Part shown: positions 1-8,462 of the stretch, in pieces | Layout of the letters: every line of letters starts with the position of its first letter | Position numbering within the stretch: position 1 is the first letter of the stretch | Assembly (NCBI GenBank): GCA_025362915.1 | Contig: JANYEU010000424.1 | Coordinates: 1-12,893, forward strand | Reading direction: 5' to 3' | Source: Chitinophagaceae bacterium | Lineage (GTDB): Bacteria; Bacteroidota; Bacteroidia; Chitinophagales; Chitinophagaceae | Length of the DNA stretch: 12,893 nt | Notes under the pieces: generated by a model | The model's database searches: none | The model's input: the letters and a program-made list of their open reading frames with translations, nothing else | What the model was told of the DNA's origin: nothing | Program-made: the position numbers and the translations under genes

Positions 1-2
1 CC

Positions 3-3000
3 AATTTTGTGGTTAATGCCGATCCAGCAGTTACTATTACTAATGTTACCCAACCAAGTGCTGGAAACATTGCACAAGCAGCTACCAAAAGCAATGTACA
101 AGCTTTTATTATCAACAATACTTCTAGTTCGTTAGCAACACTAAATACCATAAAAGCGCATTTTACGGGTACATATACAGCTAATGATATTGCTAACTTT
201 AAATTGTTTTACAGTACAACAAATAGCCTATCTGGTGCTACTTCATTTGTAGCTGCTTCAAGTGCCACTACAAATACTTCGCCTACAAATACTGGCAGTG
301 AGAATGTTACTTTTACATTGGGTACTACACTTGCTGCAGGTAATAACTATTTTTGGGTTACAGTAACGCCTGATGCGGCGGCAAATATTGTATCACCTGT
401 ATCTACTATCAATGCAACAGCATTGTCTAGTAGCGATTTTAGTTTTGCAACTACCACAGTAACTTTCAATACAATTACTGTAGGTGGAGTACAAACAATT
501 GTACAGGGTTCAACACAGTATATGGATGATATTTCTAATCAACCTTCTGGCACTATCCCTCAAAATGGTAAAAAAGTTACATTGGCTGGTTTTTATATTA
601 ATCCTTTTGGCACTACGGTATTTAAAGGTATCAATATATATGGTACTGGTAATGCAACTTCTACAGAAATAACAAACTTGGCTATATACAAGGATGTAGA
701 TAATAGCGGTACTTATACAGTTGGTGATGTATTGGTTTCTAATAATACACCAACCTATAGTAGTAGCTCTGCTATGGCATTTACTATGGATCAAACAAAA
801 ACTTCAATATCTAGCAAAACACAGTTTATTATTGTTTCTGATATTGCGGATGTTAATGTTTCAACCATAAACCATACTGTTCTAATTTCAATGAACGACC
901 AAGACTTTACAGTTAGTACTTATACACCTTCTGGTAGTTTCAATGGGGCTAATTCATTAAGTATTGTTGCTCCCACTGCAACATCTACTATAACAACAAG
1001 CGCTGCTGCTGCTACTATTTCTTCTGTAGCAAATACAACTGGTTCGGCTGTTGCCGCTTATAGTTTTACGTATCATAGTGATAATACAAATACTGGGGCT
1101 AATTCATTAATCTCTCAAATTGTAATTACTCAAAGTGGTACAAACACTATTTCTGGTTGGGCTGGCGTAATTTTGGGTGCAACACTTACAGATGATGCTG
1201 GTAACTCAATTACAGGTACAGTTGGGGCTTCTTCTATTACTTTTTCTAGCATTCCAACCACGGTTGGTGCATTAGGTAATGTAGCAAATAATACAACCAA
1301 AACATATACACTAAATATTTTGTTAAACCCTTCAGTATCTCCATCAACTTTAAAAAATACATTTAGCGGGTCGGTACTTGGCTTCGCACTAACACCTGCT
1401 AACGTTACCGTAACAGGTAATGTATTGGCTACTAGTCAATCAAGCATTAATTCTGGTGCTGGTAATGGTGTAATTAGTGTAGTTGGAACTAAACTGGTTT
1501 ATATAGCTTCACCAGGTTCTGAAAACGTAAATATTACACTTAATCCTTCTGTTACAGTACAAGCGGAAGATGCAAATGGCAACTACGATTTAACGTATAA
1601 TACTTCAGTATCTATTGCTTCAACTCCTTCTGGTATTTCTGGTACTCTAACTGGATCACCTACTAGTGGGTTGGCTACTTTTGCTAATTTAGTGTTTGGT
1701 ACAACGGGTTCTTATACTGTTACTGCTACTTCTGGGTCATTAACAAGTGCAGTACAAGCGGGTGTAGTTATAAGTACTAGTCTTTACTTACGTGGTGGTG
1801 TTAGTTCTGCTTCATGGGAAGCAACTAACAACTGGGCAATCTCTGCTGCCGCAACTCCATCTGCAAATTGGAGCGATGGTTATGCTGCTGCACTTAACGG
1901 TACAGCTACAACTGTTACAGTAGGTAGTGCACATAGTATGCCTAGTCTTTCGTATAATACTACAGGTTACACCGTTACTGGTACCGGCACTTTAACGTTA
2001 ACTAGTTCTACTCCAGAAATTGACATTAACGGCTCTGGTATAATAGCTTGTCCTTTAACTTCTAGTAGCAATCTTGCTATCAATCAATTAGGTACTTCAG
2101 GAACTCTAACAGTTGGTAGTGCTACTGCAACTTCAGCAGCTACCGATTATTATACTGCAAACTTTGGTGGTACTACTACGGTAGGTAGCAATGGTTCTAC
2201 TTCTTATTTCTCTACTATTGCTTTAAAAGCAAATAATCCATTTGGTTCTAGTGCTTCTAACACACTTATTTGGAATGCTCCATCAGGATCAAATCTTAAC
2301 TTTACAGGTGCTGAATCTTACACTGCACCAGCTTCTATATTCCCTATTTCTATCGCTAGTAATATTGTACTACCTACAGGAACTGTAGTAACAGTAGGAC
2401 CAACAGGAGCAAGTGTTTATGGAAACTTAATTAAGTATATGGGTTCTATAAGTGGTAATACAAACGCACTTAATTTCTCTAATACTGTTGGTTATGGTAC
2501 TTCAGGTAAGGGTAACGTATACTTTGGTGCAAAGAATACTTATACTGGTTCTACTTTAATGTACGGAAACAATGCTTCATTAGTACTTGGTGGTGGTGAT
2601 AATACCTTACCTTCTGGCTCTGATATCGCATTTTGGACTGGCGCTTCTGGTTACCCTGTAATTGATTTGAGAGGAAGTAATGAAACAGTTTCTTCTATCA
2701 ACACTGTAGATGTAACTACTACACAAACAGCAACCACACTTCATGGTGAAGGTTTCTTTAACGGTAGTTTAATGTTGCCGAGTTATGCAGTTACAAGTAC
2801 TTCTGTAACCGTAAAAGCAAGCGATGTAGTTGGATATACAACAAATGGTACTTTGATATTTGGTGCTGGTATTCCTTATGGAACAGTAGTATCAGGAACT
2901 GCTTCTGCTACTGTAAGTGGAGATGCTTGTACTGTTTTGACGCTTACACCTCCAAGTGGTAAATCAATCACTGCTTCATTGTTAGCAACTGGTTTCCCTG

Positions 3001-6000
3001 TTTTTTTCGAAGATCCAAACAACCCTGTTTATAAAACATTGAGTATTGAGGGAACAGGTACAACTGGTGGAAACTTTGGTACAAGTACCACTATCAACCG
3101 TACAATTTCTACCTTTAATGCTACAATCAATGGTAAGATTAATTTGGCTTTAACTGTAAACAACAATGCATCTAATGTACTAACCCTAGGTAATGCTAAT
3201 AGTTATACTGGTACAACTACTGTAACAAGTGGTAAGCTTATTCTTGGTTATGCAAGTGGAAATACGTTGCCTGCTACTAATAGCGCAATAATTAATGGTA
3301 ATAATGGGGTTTTAGAAATTAAAACTAATCAAACATTGACTAGTCTTTCTATTACTTCTGGTACATTACTAATTGATGCTGGTGCTACTTTAACCATTAC
3401 AGGTACATTCACAAATACTGGTGGTACTGTTACTAACAATGGTACATTCACTTACAGCAGTTCCACAGCTTTAACTACTGGTGGTACAACTATCAACAAC
3501 AATGGTACATTCAATGTAACTGCGGCTAACCTAATATTAAATGCAGGTACAATTACTAATGCTGCTAGCAGTACAGTATCTGTTACCAACAATACTATCA
3601 ATGTAACTGGTGGTGTGCTTAACAATAATGGTGCTTTTGCTGCAACTAGTAATATTACCTCTTCTGGTGGTTATTTAAATTTAAATACTAACCAAACTTT
3701 AGGTAATCTGACTATGAGTTCTGGTGGTACAGTAAACATTGCCAACAACACAACAACAACCATCAATGGTACTTTAACGTATGGTGGTGGTGTTGCTAAT
3801 ACTGGTAATTTAACTAATAGTGGAACTATTGCTTATGGAGTTGCTGGAGTATTATCTTATGCAAGTGTTAATACTCACTTTAGTTTTAATAATTCTAATG
3901 AGTTTACCTCAGCTAACCCTCCGGTTACATTAACAGTACCTACTGGAGATACTATTCTTTTGGACAATGACTATGTATTCCCAGGAAACCTAGTATTAAA
4001 TGGATTTATCTCTAGTTTGGGAACTTTCTTAAATCCAAATAAGTTCTCTCTAACAGGTACATCTAAAACAGTTACTGGTAATGGTACTATCGCTGCATTG
4101 GGTATTGCTTGTACAGTTTCAGTTCCTGCTGGAAGTAGTTTAAATATTTTGAATAAGTTGGTACTCTCTTCTGGAACATTAACTACTAACAATAATGTTA
4201 CGCTTAAATCAACTTCAATAGATAGTACAGCTGTTGTAGATGTGGTTGGTTCTGGTTTAGTAAGTGGAAATGTTACTGTAGAACGCTACATTCCTAAGGG
4301 TTATAGAGCTTATCGCGATATGGCTCCACAAGTTTATGGTACTGGTAGCATATTTGCAAACTGGCAAGAGAACGGAAGCTTTACAAGCAAGTATGGTATC
4401 TTCATTACTGGTACTTCTGCATCAGATGCTAGCAAAACTTACTACAATACGCCAACGGTTAGCACTTCTACTGGTTTTGATTATAGTATTAATGGTGCAA
4501 ATTCTGCTTATTCATACACCAACATGGTTTTCACACCTATTTCAAATACTAAAACAACTAATCTTGATGCTTTCAGAGGTTACAGAGTATTGGTAAGAGG
4601 TGATAGAAGCTTTAATTTAGAATCAACTCCAATATTTCTTAATGCGGGTTCACTATATATGGTTGGTGCAACTACACTTCGTACTACTGGTCAATTAGTT
4701 ACTGGTACCGTTACTTACAGTGCATCGGGCGTTTCTGGAACTTCAGCTTCTGGTTCTGCTATTAGCTCAACTTTTGGTTTAAAAGATTCAGTTGGTGCTT
4801 TCAGCATGATTGCTAACCCTTACGCATCTCCCGTAACTTGGGGTACTGGTACTGCTACAAATAGTGCTTTCTCAACAGTGTATGGTGCATCCTCTAACTT
4901 AAATGCAACTTACTGGTATTTAGACCCAACTACATCTAGTCTTGGAAAATACATTGCCTTTAATGCGCTAACTGGTTCTGCAGTTTCTGGCTATAGTTCT
5001 ACTTCAAGCGTAATATCTACGGGGGTTATTCAAGCTGGTCAAGCTGTTTTTGTACAGTCTCATGCTCTTTCTCCGCAAGTTGTATTTACTGAAGGTGCAA
5101 AAGCTGCTACTGTTGCAAGGGCTAAGGTATTTGGTGTAGCCACTCCACTTAGCAAAATATTTGTAAACTTAAAGAAGCTACAAAACAATGCTTACTCAAA
5201 TGTAGATTATGCTGCGGTTGCTTTCAGCAATCAGTTTAATAACACTACTTATGGTGTTCAAGATGCGTTGAAATTTGGCTCTACAACTGATAATTTGTCA
5301 ATTTCAGATAAGAGCAAAGCATTAAGCATTGATGGTAGATTGCCAGCAACAACTGCTGATGTGTTACCAATTGCTTTATCTAAATTGAATAATGCTTCTT
5401 ATCAATTAGAGGTTGATGCTACTAACTACAATGGCTTAACTCCTGTTTTGAAAGATAACTACACAGGAACTGTTACCGATTTAACCATTGGTGTAAACAT
5501 TATCAACTTTACTGCGGATAGCCTTGTAGCTGCTTCTTTTGCTAACAGGTTCAGTCTTGGCTTTAAACAAGAAACATTGGCTGTGAATAGTATTGTTGCA
5601 AGCGCAAGCCTAAACAACAAGATTGCAACCATCAGCTGGAATACAGTAGGAGAGAAGAGTGTATCTAGGTTTGAAGTAGAAAAATCTACCGATGCCAAGG
5701 CATTCACCAAGATTGGCCAATCAACTGCGAAGAACACTTCAACTGCATCTTACACAACTACTGATAACAGTGTAACTGCAACTACTTATTACCGCATCAA
5801 GGCAATAAGCGAAGTAGGAACAGTTAGTTACAGCAATGTTGCCAAGGTTTCAATTACGAATTACGAATTACCAATTACGCTTTATCCAAATCCAATCCTT
5901 GCAGGTAAAACAGTTAATGTTTCATTTAGCAATGTGGCTGCCGGTAAGTATGTAGTAAGTGTTTACAATGTATTGGGACAAAAAGTACAGGAAGCTGCTA

Positions 6001-6134
6001 TCGGACACTTAGGTGGAAGTGCCAGCCATGCAATAACTGTAAACAATACATTAGCTGCCGGTACATACACGGTAACTATCTCACAAGTGGATAGCAATCA
6101 AGTGGTTTCTCAAACTAAATTGTCTGTTCAATAA
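3..6134 (+). CDS. Giant T9SS-secreted adhesin-like protein, C-terminal part (5' end outside window)
   Basis: The frame is open to the left edge, so the GTG at 9 is not a start and at least 2,043 residues are visible. Numbering from that GTG, residues about 10-140 resemble the BNR-associated N-terminal domain (pattern FTGTYTANDI, then LAAGNNYFWV). Related beta-sandwich domains follow to about 320, and a bacterial Ig-like segment lies near 495-595. From about 600 to 1420 there is a long Thr/Ser/Asn/Gly-rich beta-solenoid with two autotransporter-associated repeat motifs (NTYTGST near 843, NSYTGTTTV near 1064) and 21-residue rungs. A Bacteroidota surface-protein segment starts at VTVERYIPKGYRAYRD (about 1423). 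An Fn3-like domain is at about 1860-1946. A type A sorting domain begins at LYPNP (about 1959) and runs to the end. The likely role is export by the type IX system and anchoring or adhesion at the cell surface. No catalytic motif is visible. It ends at a TAA followed by a strong terminator. Confidence 0.9.
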   Translation, partial: NFVVNADPAVTITNVTQPSAGNIAQAATKSNVQAFIINNTSSSLATLNTIKAHFTGTYTANDIANFKLFYSTTNSLSGATSFVAASSATTNTSPTNTGSENVTFTLGTTLAAGNNYFWVTVTPDAAANIVSPVSTINATALSSSDFSFATTTVTFNTITVGGVQTIVQGSTQYMDDISNQPSGTIPQNGKKVTLAGFYINPFGTTVFKGINIYGTGNATSTEITNLAIYKDVDNSGTYTVGDVLVSNNTPTYSSSSAMAFTMDQTKTSISSKTQFIIVSDIADVNVSTINHTVLISMNDQDFTVSTYTPSGSFNGANSLSIVAPTATSTITTSAAAATISSVANTTGSAVAAYSFTYHSDNTNTGANSLISQIVITQSGTNTISGWAGVILGATLTDDAGNSITGTVGASSITFSSIPTTVGALGNVANNTTKTYTLNILLNPSVSPSTLKNTFSGSVLGFALTPANVTVTGNVLATSQSSINSGAGNGVISVVGTKLVYIASPGSENVNITLNPSVTVQAEDANGNYDLTYNTSVSIASTPSGISGTLTGSPTSGLATFANLVFGTTGSYTVTATSGSLTSAVQAGVVISTSLYLRGGVSSASWEATNNWAISAAATPSANWSDGYAAALNGTATTVTVGSAHSMPSLSYNTTGYTVTGTGTLTLTSSTPEIDINGSGIIACPLTSSSNLAINQLGTSGTLTVGSATATSAATDYYTANFGGTTTVGSNGSTSYFSTIALKANNPFGSSASNTLIWNAPSGSNLNFTGAESYTAPASIFPISIASNIVLPTGTVVTVGPTGASVYGNLIKYMGSISGNTNALNFSNTVGYGTSGKGNVYFGAKNTYTGSTLMYGNNASLVLGGGDNTLPSGSDIAFWTGASGYPVIDLRGSNETVSSINTVDVTTTQTATTLHGEGFFNGSLMLPSYAVTSTSVTVKASDVVGYTTNGTLIFGAGIPYGTVVSGTASATVSGDACTVLTLTPPSGKSITASLLATGFPVFFEDPNNPVYKTLSIEGTGTTGGNFGTSTTINRTISTFNATINGKINLALTVNNNASNVLTLGNANSYTGTTTVTSGKLILGYASGNTLPATNSAIINGNNGVLEIKTNQTLTSLSITSGTLLIDAGATLTITGTFTNTGGTVTNNGTFTYSSSTALTTGGTTINNNGTFNVTAANLILNAGTITNAASSTVSVTNNTINVTGGVLNNNGAFAATSNITSSGGYLNLNTNQTLGNLTMSSGGTVNIANNTTTTINGTLTYGGGVANTGNLTNSGTIAYGVAGVLSYASVNTHFSFNNSNEFTSANPPVTLTVPTGDTILLDNDYVFPGNLVLNGFISSLGTFLNPNKFSLTGTSKTVTGNGTIAALGIACTVSVPAGSSLNILNKLVLSSGTLTTNNNVTLKSTSIDSTAVVDVVGSGLVSGNVTVERYIPKGYRAYRDMAPQVYGTGSIFANWQENGSFTSKYGIFITGTSASDASKTYYNTPTVSTSTGFDYSINGANSAYSYTNMVFTPISNTKTTNLDAFRGYRVLVRGDRSFNLESTPIFLNAGSLYMVGATTLRTTGQLVTGTVTYSASGVSGTSASGSAISSTFGLKDSVGAFSMIANPYASPVTWGTGTATNSAFSTVYGASSNLNATYWYLDPTTSSLGKYIAFNALTGSAVSGYSSTSSVISTGVIQAGQAVFVQSHALSPQVVFTEGAKAATVARAKVFGVATPLSKIFVNLKKLQNNAYSNVDYAAVAFSNQFNNTTYGVQDALKFGSTTDNLSISDKSKALSIDGRLPATTADVLPIALSKLNNASYQLEVDATNYNGLTPVLKDNYTGTVTDLTIGVNIINFTADSLVAASFANRFSLGFKQETLAVNSIVASASLNNKIATISWNTVGEKSVSRFEVEKSTDAKAFTKIGQSTAKNTSTASYTTTDNSVTATTYYRIKAISEVGTVSYSNVAKVSITNYELPITLYPNPILAGKTVNVSFSNVAAGKYVVSVYNVLGQKVQEAAIGHLGGSASHAITVNNTLAAGTYTVTISQVDSNQVVSQTKLSVQ
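5852..5879 (+). repeat. Four tandem AATTACG heptamers inside the adhesin gene
   Basis: Four head-to-tail 7-bp units lie at 5852, 5859, 5866 and 5873; the third ends in C instead of G. The array is 28 bp and so cycles through all three frames. It encodes the linker ITNYELPIT between the Fn3-like domain and the sorting domain. From memory, AATTACG-type heptamer arrays are common between genes in Bacteroidota and cyanobacteria, so one inside a gene is unusual. Confidence 0.85.
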
Positions 6135-6143
6135 ATAAATTTT

Positions 6144-6179
6144 AGTAAGTGCTGCCATTTGGCGGCACTTACTTTTTTT
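6144..6179 (+). terminator. Rho-independent terminator after the giant adhesin gene
   Basis: A 13-bp stem (6144-6156 with 6161-6173, one G-U pair) closes a 4-base ATTT loop and is followed by a run of T to 6179. It starts 10 bases after the adhesin stop codon. It separates the adhesin transcript from the small gene at 6209, which therefore probably has its own promoter. Confidence 0.9.
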
Positions 6180-6208
6180 AATCTTTCAATCAATAAATCA
6201 TAGTTAAA

Positions 6209-6466
6209 ATGAAACAAGTATTATACAATATCAAACTGATTGGTTTGGCATTAGTAATTGGTGTATGTTTTACAGCCGTTACTGTAAACGCACAAAGTCC
6301 TGCTGATGATCCAGGTATCGGTGGTCCAGGTTCTCCGGGTAATGGTCCTTCTGGCGATGGGGGTCCAATAGTTCCTTTTGATAGCAATATGAGCCTTGTG
6401 CTGGCTGCATCTGGAATTGCCTTTGCTACCCTTAAACTTAAAAAAGGTGGGTTCTTATTTAGTTAA
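6209..6466 (+). CDS. PID-CTERM-type small exported protein
   Basis: This 85-residue protein has three parts. Residues 1-28 are a signal peptide (basic start, hydrophobic core, likely cleavage after VNA). Residues 31-53 are a Gly/Pro/Asp-rich flexible linker. The C-terminal sorting-like tail has PFD at 56-58, a hydrophobic segment at about 61-75 and a KLKK cluster at 76-79. This tripartite layout (short motif, membrane segment, basic cluster) matches the small PID-CTERM sorting-domain proteins of Bacteroidota, with PFD in place of PID. The assignment is from pattern memory. Such proteins are thought to be processed or retained at the envelope; the molecular role is unknown. It lies between two T9SS cargo genes and is followed by a hairpin. 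No Shine-Dalgarno sequence is seen, which is normal for the phylum. Confidence 0.72.
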   Translation: MKQVLYNIKLIGLALVIGVCFTAVTVNAQSPADDPGIGGPGSPGNGPSGDGGPIVPFDSNMSLVLAASGIAFATLKLKKGGFLFS

Positions 6467-6491
6467 GCCTCCCTTCAAATTTTTAATTTCA

Positions 6492-6539
6492 AAGCAACCA
6501 GATGGGCTTCTCTGATATAGATTGCTTATCTGGTTGTTT
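6492..6539 (+). terminator. Hairpin downstream of the PID-CTERM gene, possible terminator
   Basis: A 9-bp perfect core stem (6495-6503 with 6528-6536) extends on both sides through wobble pairs to 6492-6507 with 6524-6539, closing a 16-base loop. Only a short T-rich stretch follows, so it may be a weak terminator or an mRNA 3' stabilising hairpin. Confidence 0.45.
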
Positions 6540-6582
6540 ATTCCCATTTGTTTAAATATTAATTAATCATAAAAAAAGAAAA

Positions 6583-7776
6583 ATGAAGAAAATTTCTACA
6601 CTGTTATTTGTTGTTATTGCCTTGAGTGCCTCCGCACAAAGAACTTTAATCCATTATTGGAATTTTAATGCTGCTCCTGCTGTTACCGACACTTCAGTTC
6701 TTTTTAAACCTACATTTACTACTACTGGTGCAAGTTTGAATTATGCAGGTACTGGGGCTGTTACATCTTTCGCTTTTACTACACCAGATTCTACCAATCA
6801 AAGATTGCCTGAAACCGATCCAACTACAATGAATTACATTAAGGTGGCTGGTCCTTATGGTCCTTTTACTTGGACCATACCCACAACAGGATTTAAAAAC
6901 ATTATTGTTTCTTTTGCTATTTATTCAAGTAGCAAAGGTTCAAAAATCAATACCATTACCTATACTTTGGATGGTAAGAAATGGGATTCTGCTGGTATGA
7001 TTATGGTTCATAACGATTATGGATCTGGATCTCTTGTAAGTAAAACCACTACTGGTAAAGGAACTTATATTCTTACTAACTTAACTGGTACCCCAATGGA
7101 TTCTATTGGTCTAGATTTTTCTAACATACCAGGTGCTAACAACAATCCATTATTTCAAGTTCAAACTACCTTCGATCCTGCTGCCACTGCTGGTAATGAC
7201 AGGTACAATAACCTAGCAGTTGATGGTATTCCTAGTACGCTTGCACTGTCTTTACAGTCATTTACTGGTTCTATTGCGGGTACTCAGGCTAATTTAAACT
7301 GGAATACTTTGAATGAGGTTAATACAAAATCATTCACAATAGAAGCAAGTACCGATAGGGTTAACTTCTCTAAAGTGGGTTCTGTGCCTGCTAAAAACAT
7401 TGCTGGATTAAACAGTTACAACTTTAATGTTGCTTCTCCAACAGCTACAACTTACTACCGTTTAAAGATTACCGATAAGAATGGTAGTGTTTCTTACAGT
7501 TCAATTGTTGTGTTGAATAGTGCTGCTAGTTTTAAACTAAATGTTTTCCCTAATCCGGCTCAGAATGTTTTGAACGTGACGGTAGTAAACAACAAAAACA
7601 AAACTGCGTTGGTACAGGTGGTAAATACTTTGGGTAAGGTGGTGAAACAACAGACTGTACAGCTTGTGGTTGGTACAAACAGTGTTTCTTTAGCGATAGA
7701 TGACTTGGCAAGAGGTAGTTATACTGTTGTGATAAAAGGCGACACCATGCAGCAAAAGCAATTTATTAAGAATTAA
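6583..7776 (+). CDS. T9SS-secreted protein with beta-sandwich, Fn3-like and sorting domains
   Basis: The product has 397 residues. A signal peptide covers 1-18 (MKKISTLLFV start, cleavage after SASA). The N-terminal part (about 20-217) opens with IHYWNFN and ends with a GANNNP...GNDRYNNLAVDG pattern, as in a beta-sandwich module common in Bacteroidota extracellular proteins. An Fn3-like domain covers about 222-310 (NWNTLNEVNTKSFTIEAS, then TTYYRLKITD). A type A T9SS sorting domain covers about 319-397 (LNVFPNP, VVNTLGKVV, LARGSYTVVI, KQFIKN end). It would cross the inner membrane by Sec and the outer membrane by the type IX system, where the sorting domain is removed. No enzymatic motif is seen, so the role is probably binding or structural. 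The tail is paralogous to that of the giant adhesin upstream. The ATG was chosen because it gives a perfect signal peptide. Confidence 0.9.
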   Translation: MKKISTLLFVVIALSASAQRTLIHYWNFNAAPAVTDTSVLFKPTFTTTGASLNYAGTGAVTSFAFTTPDSTNQRLPETDPTTMNYIKVAGPYGPFTWTIPTTGFKNIIVSFAIYSSSKGSKINTITYTLDGKKWDSAGMIMVHNDYGSGSLVSKTTTGKGTYILTNLTGTPMDSIGLDFSNIPGANNNPLFQVQTTFDPAATAGNDRYNNLAVDGIPSTLALSLQSFTGSIAGTQANLNWNTLNEVNTKSFTIEASTDRVNFSKVGSVPAKNIAGLNSYNFNVASPTATTYYRLKITDKNGSVSYSSIVVLNSAASFKLNVFPNPAQNVLNVTVVNNKNKTALVQVVNTLGKVVKQQTVQLVVGTNSVSLAIDDLARGSYTVVIKGDTMQQKQFIKN

Positions 7777-7813
7777 TTGTAGAATTATTATTCTTGGATA
7801 ATTTTATACAGAG

Positions 7814-7847
7814 GCGCAGATAGGCAATTGGTTTATCTGCGCTTTTT
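7814..7847 (+). terminator. Rho-independent terminator after the 397-residue T9SS cargo gene
   Basis: A 9-bp perfect GC-rich stem (GCGCAGATA at 7814-7822 with TATCTGCGC at 7834-7842) is followed directly by five T. The stem can extend inward by wobble pairs to a 5-base loop. The T-run is only on the + strand side, so it ends the rightward transcript. Confidence 0.88.
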
Positions 7848-7860
7848 GGTGTCCAATACA

Positions 7861-7926
7861 CCGTCAAACTAATTAGTAATGCGGTGGAACTAATAAGAAA
7901 TATGATAAAACTAATTAGTTTGGCGG
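7861..7926. repeat. Three palindromic AACTAATTAG boxes at 21-bp spacing, flanked by a 17-bp inverted repeat
   Basis: AACTAATTAG occurs at 7867-7876 and 7909-7918, and a one-mismatch copy (AACTAATAAG) at 7888-7897. The spacing is exactly 21 bp each time. The outer copies also form a 17-bp inverted repeat (7861-7877 with 7910-7926, one G-U pair). It lies between the ends of two convergent genes (7776 and 7933), so it is not an obvious promoter operator. Confidence 0.7.
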
Positions 7927-7932
7927 CTTGCC

Positions 7933-8448
7933 TTACCCATAAATCTCCAATAACCCATCAGGAAGGGTAACATATACTTCCCCCTTCTTGCGGTCAATTC
8001 TATCTAATGTTTCCTCGTGCAATGGTATTAATGCCTCATTGCCATTGTAGGTTATCTTGAGCAATACCTGATGTGGCTGTTCTATCACTTCCTCTATCTT
8101 GCCAATAAATTCTTCCTCATTGTATAGTTTATAGCCCAATAATGAAATGGGACTATCCTTGCCTGCGTGCTTCCTAAAATCTGCATCCAACAGCCATGCC
8201 TGCTTGGATATAAGCCTATGTGCACTCTCTTTAGACTTTATTCCTTCCAATAATAAATAACTTTCTTCATTGGTTTTCGCTTTGGAAGATGTAATGAAAT
8301 AAGGAAGGTAACTGCCCTTTACCTGCTCCAGAAAGATGACTTCCCCAGCTTTAAACACCAACTTCTTACCGAGGCTATGCAATAATATCACTTCGCCGCC
8401 CACACCAAAAGTGGCTACTACCCTACCTATATTTATATATTCGTCCAT
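7933..8448 (-). CDS. rimM: Ribosome maturation factor RimM
   Basis: RimM binds ribosomal protein S19 in the 30S subunit and assists late maturation of the 16S rRNA 3' domain in the cytoplasm. The 171-residue product has the family's normal length. The N-terminal barrel starts with INIGRVVATFGVGGEV (residues 5-20). The C-terminal PRC-barrel domain starts near LLGYKLYNEEEFIGKIEEV and ends with the diagnostic ALIPLHEETLDRID and VTLPDGLLEIYG. The ATG at 8448 was chosen because it places the GRVV motif at the usual distance; an upstream in-frame ATG at 8502 would add 18 residues that only translate an intergenic repeat. The gene follows uvrC on the same strand after 151 bp. The usual neighbours rpsP and trmD are not in the window. 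Confidence 0.93.
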   Translation of the reverse strand: MDEYINIGRVVATFGVGGEVILLHSLGKKLVFKAGEVIFLEQVKGSYLPYFITSSKAKTNEESYLLLEGIKSKESAHRLISKQAWLLDADFRKHAGKDSPISLLGYKLYNEEEFIGKIEEVIEQPHQVLLKITYNGNEALIPLHEETLDRIDRKKGEVYVTLPDGLLEIYG

Positions 8449-8462
8449 AATTATTATTTTTA

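Noticed and set aside
9..11. GTG as the start codon of the giant adhesin
   Set aside because: The frame is open to the window edge, there is no signal peptide after it, and the sequence begins inside a domain. The gene starts upstream.
3971..5737. Open frames antisense to or out of frame with the adhesin (for example 3971-4192, 4336-4596, 5459-5737)
   Set aside because: They overlap a clearly coding frame, have low-complexity translations and no recognisable motifs.
7861..7926. Terminator for rimM
   Set aside because: On the - strand the inverted repeat is AT-rich, its loop exceeds 30 bases and no T-run follows.
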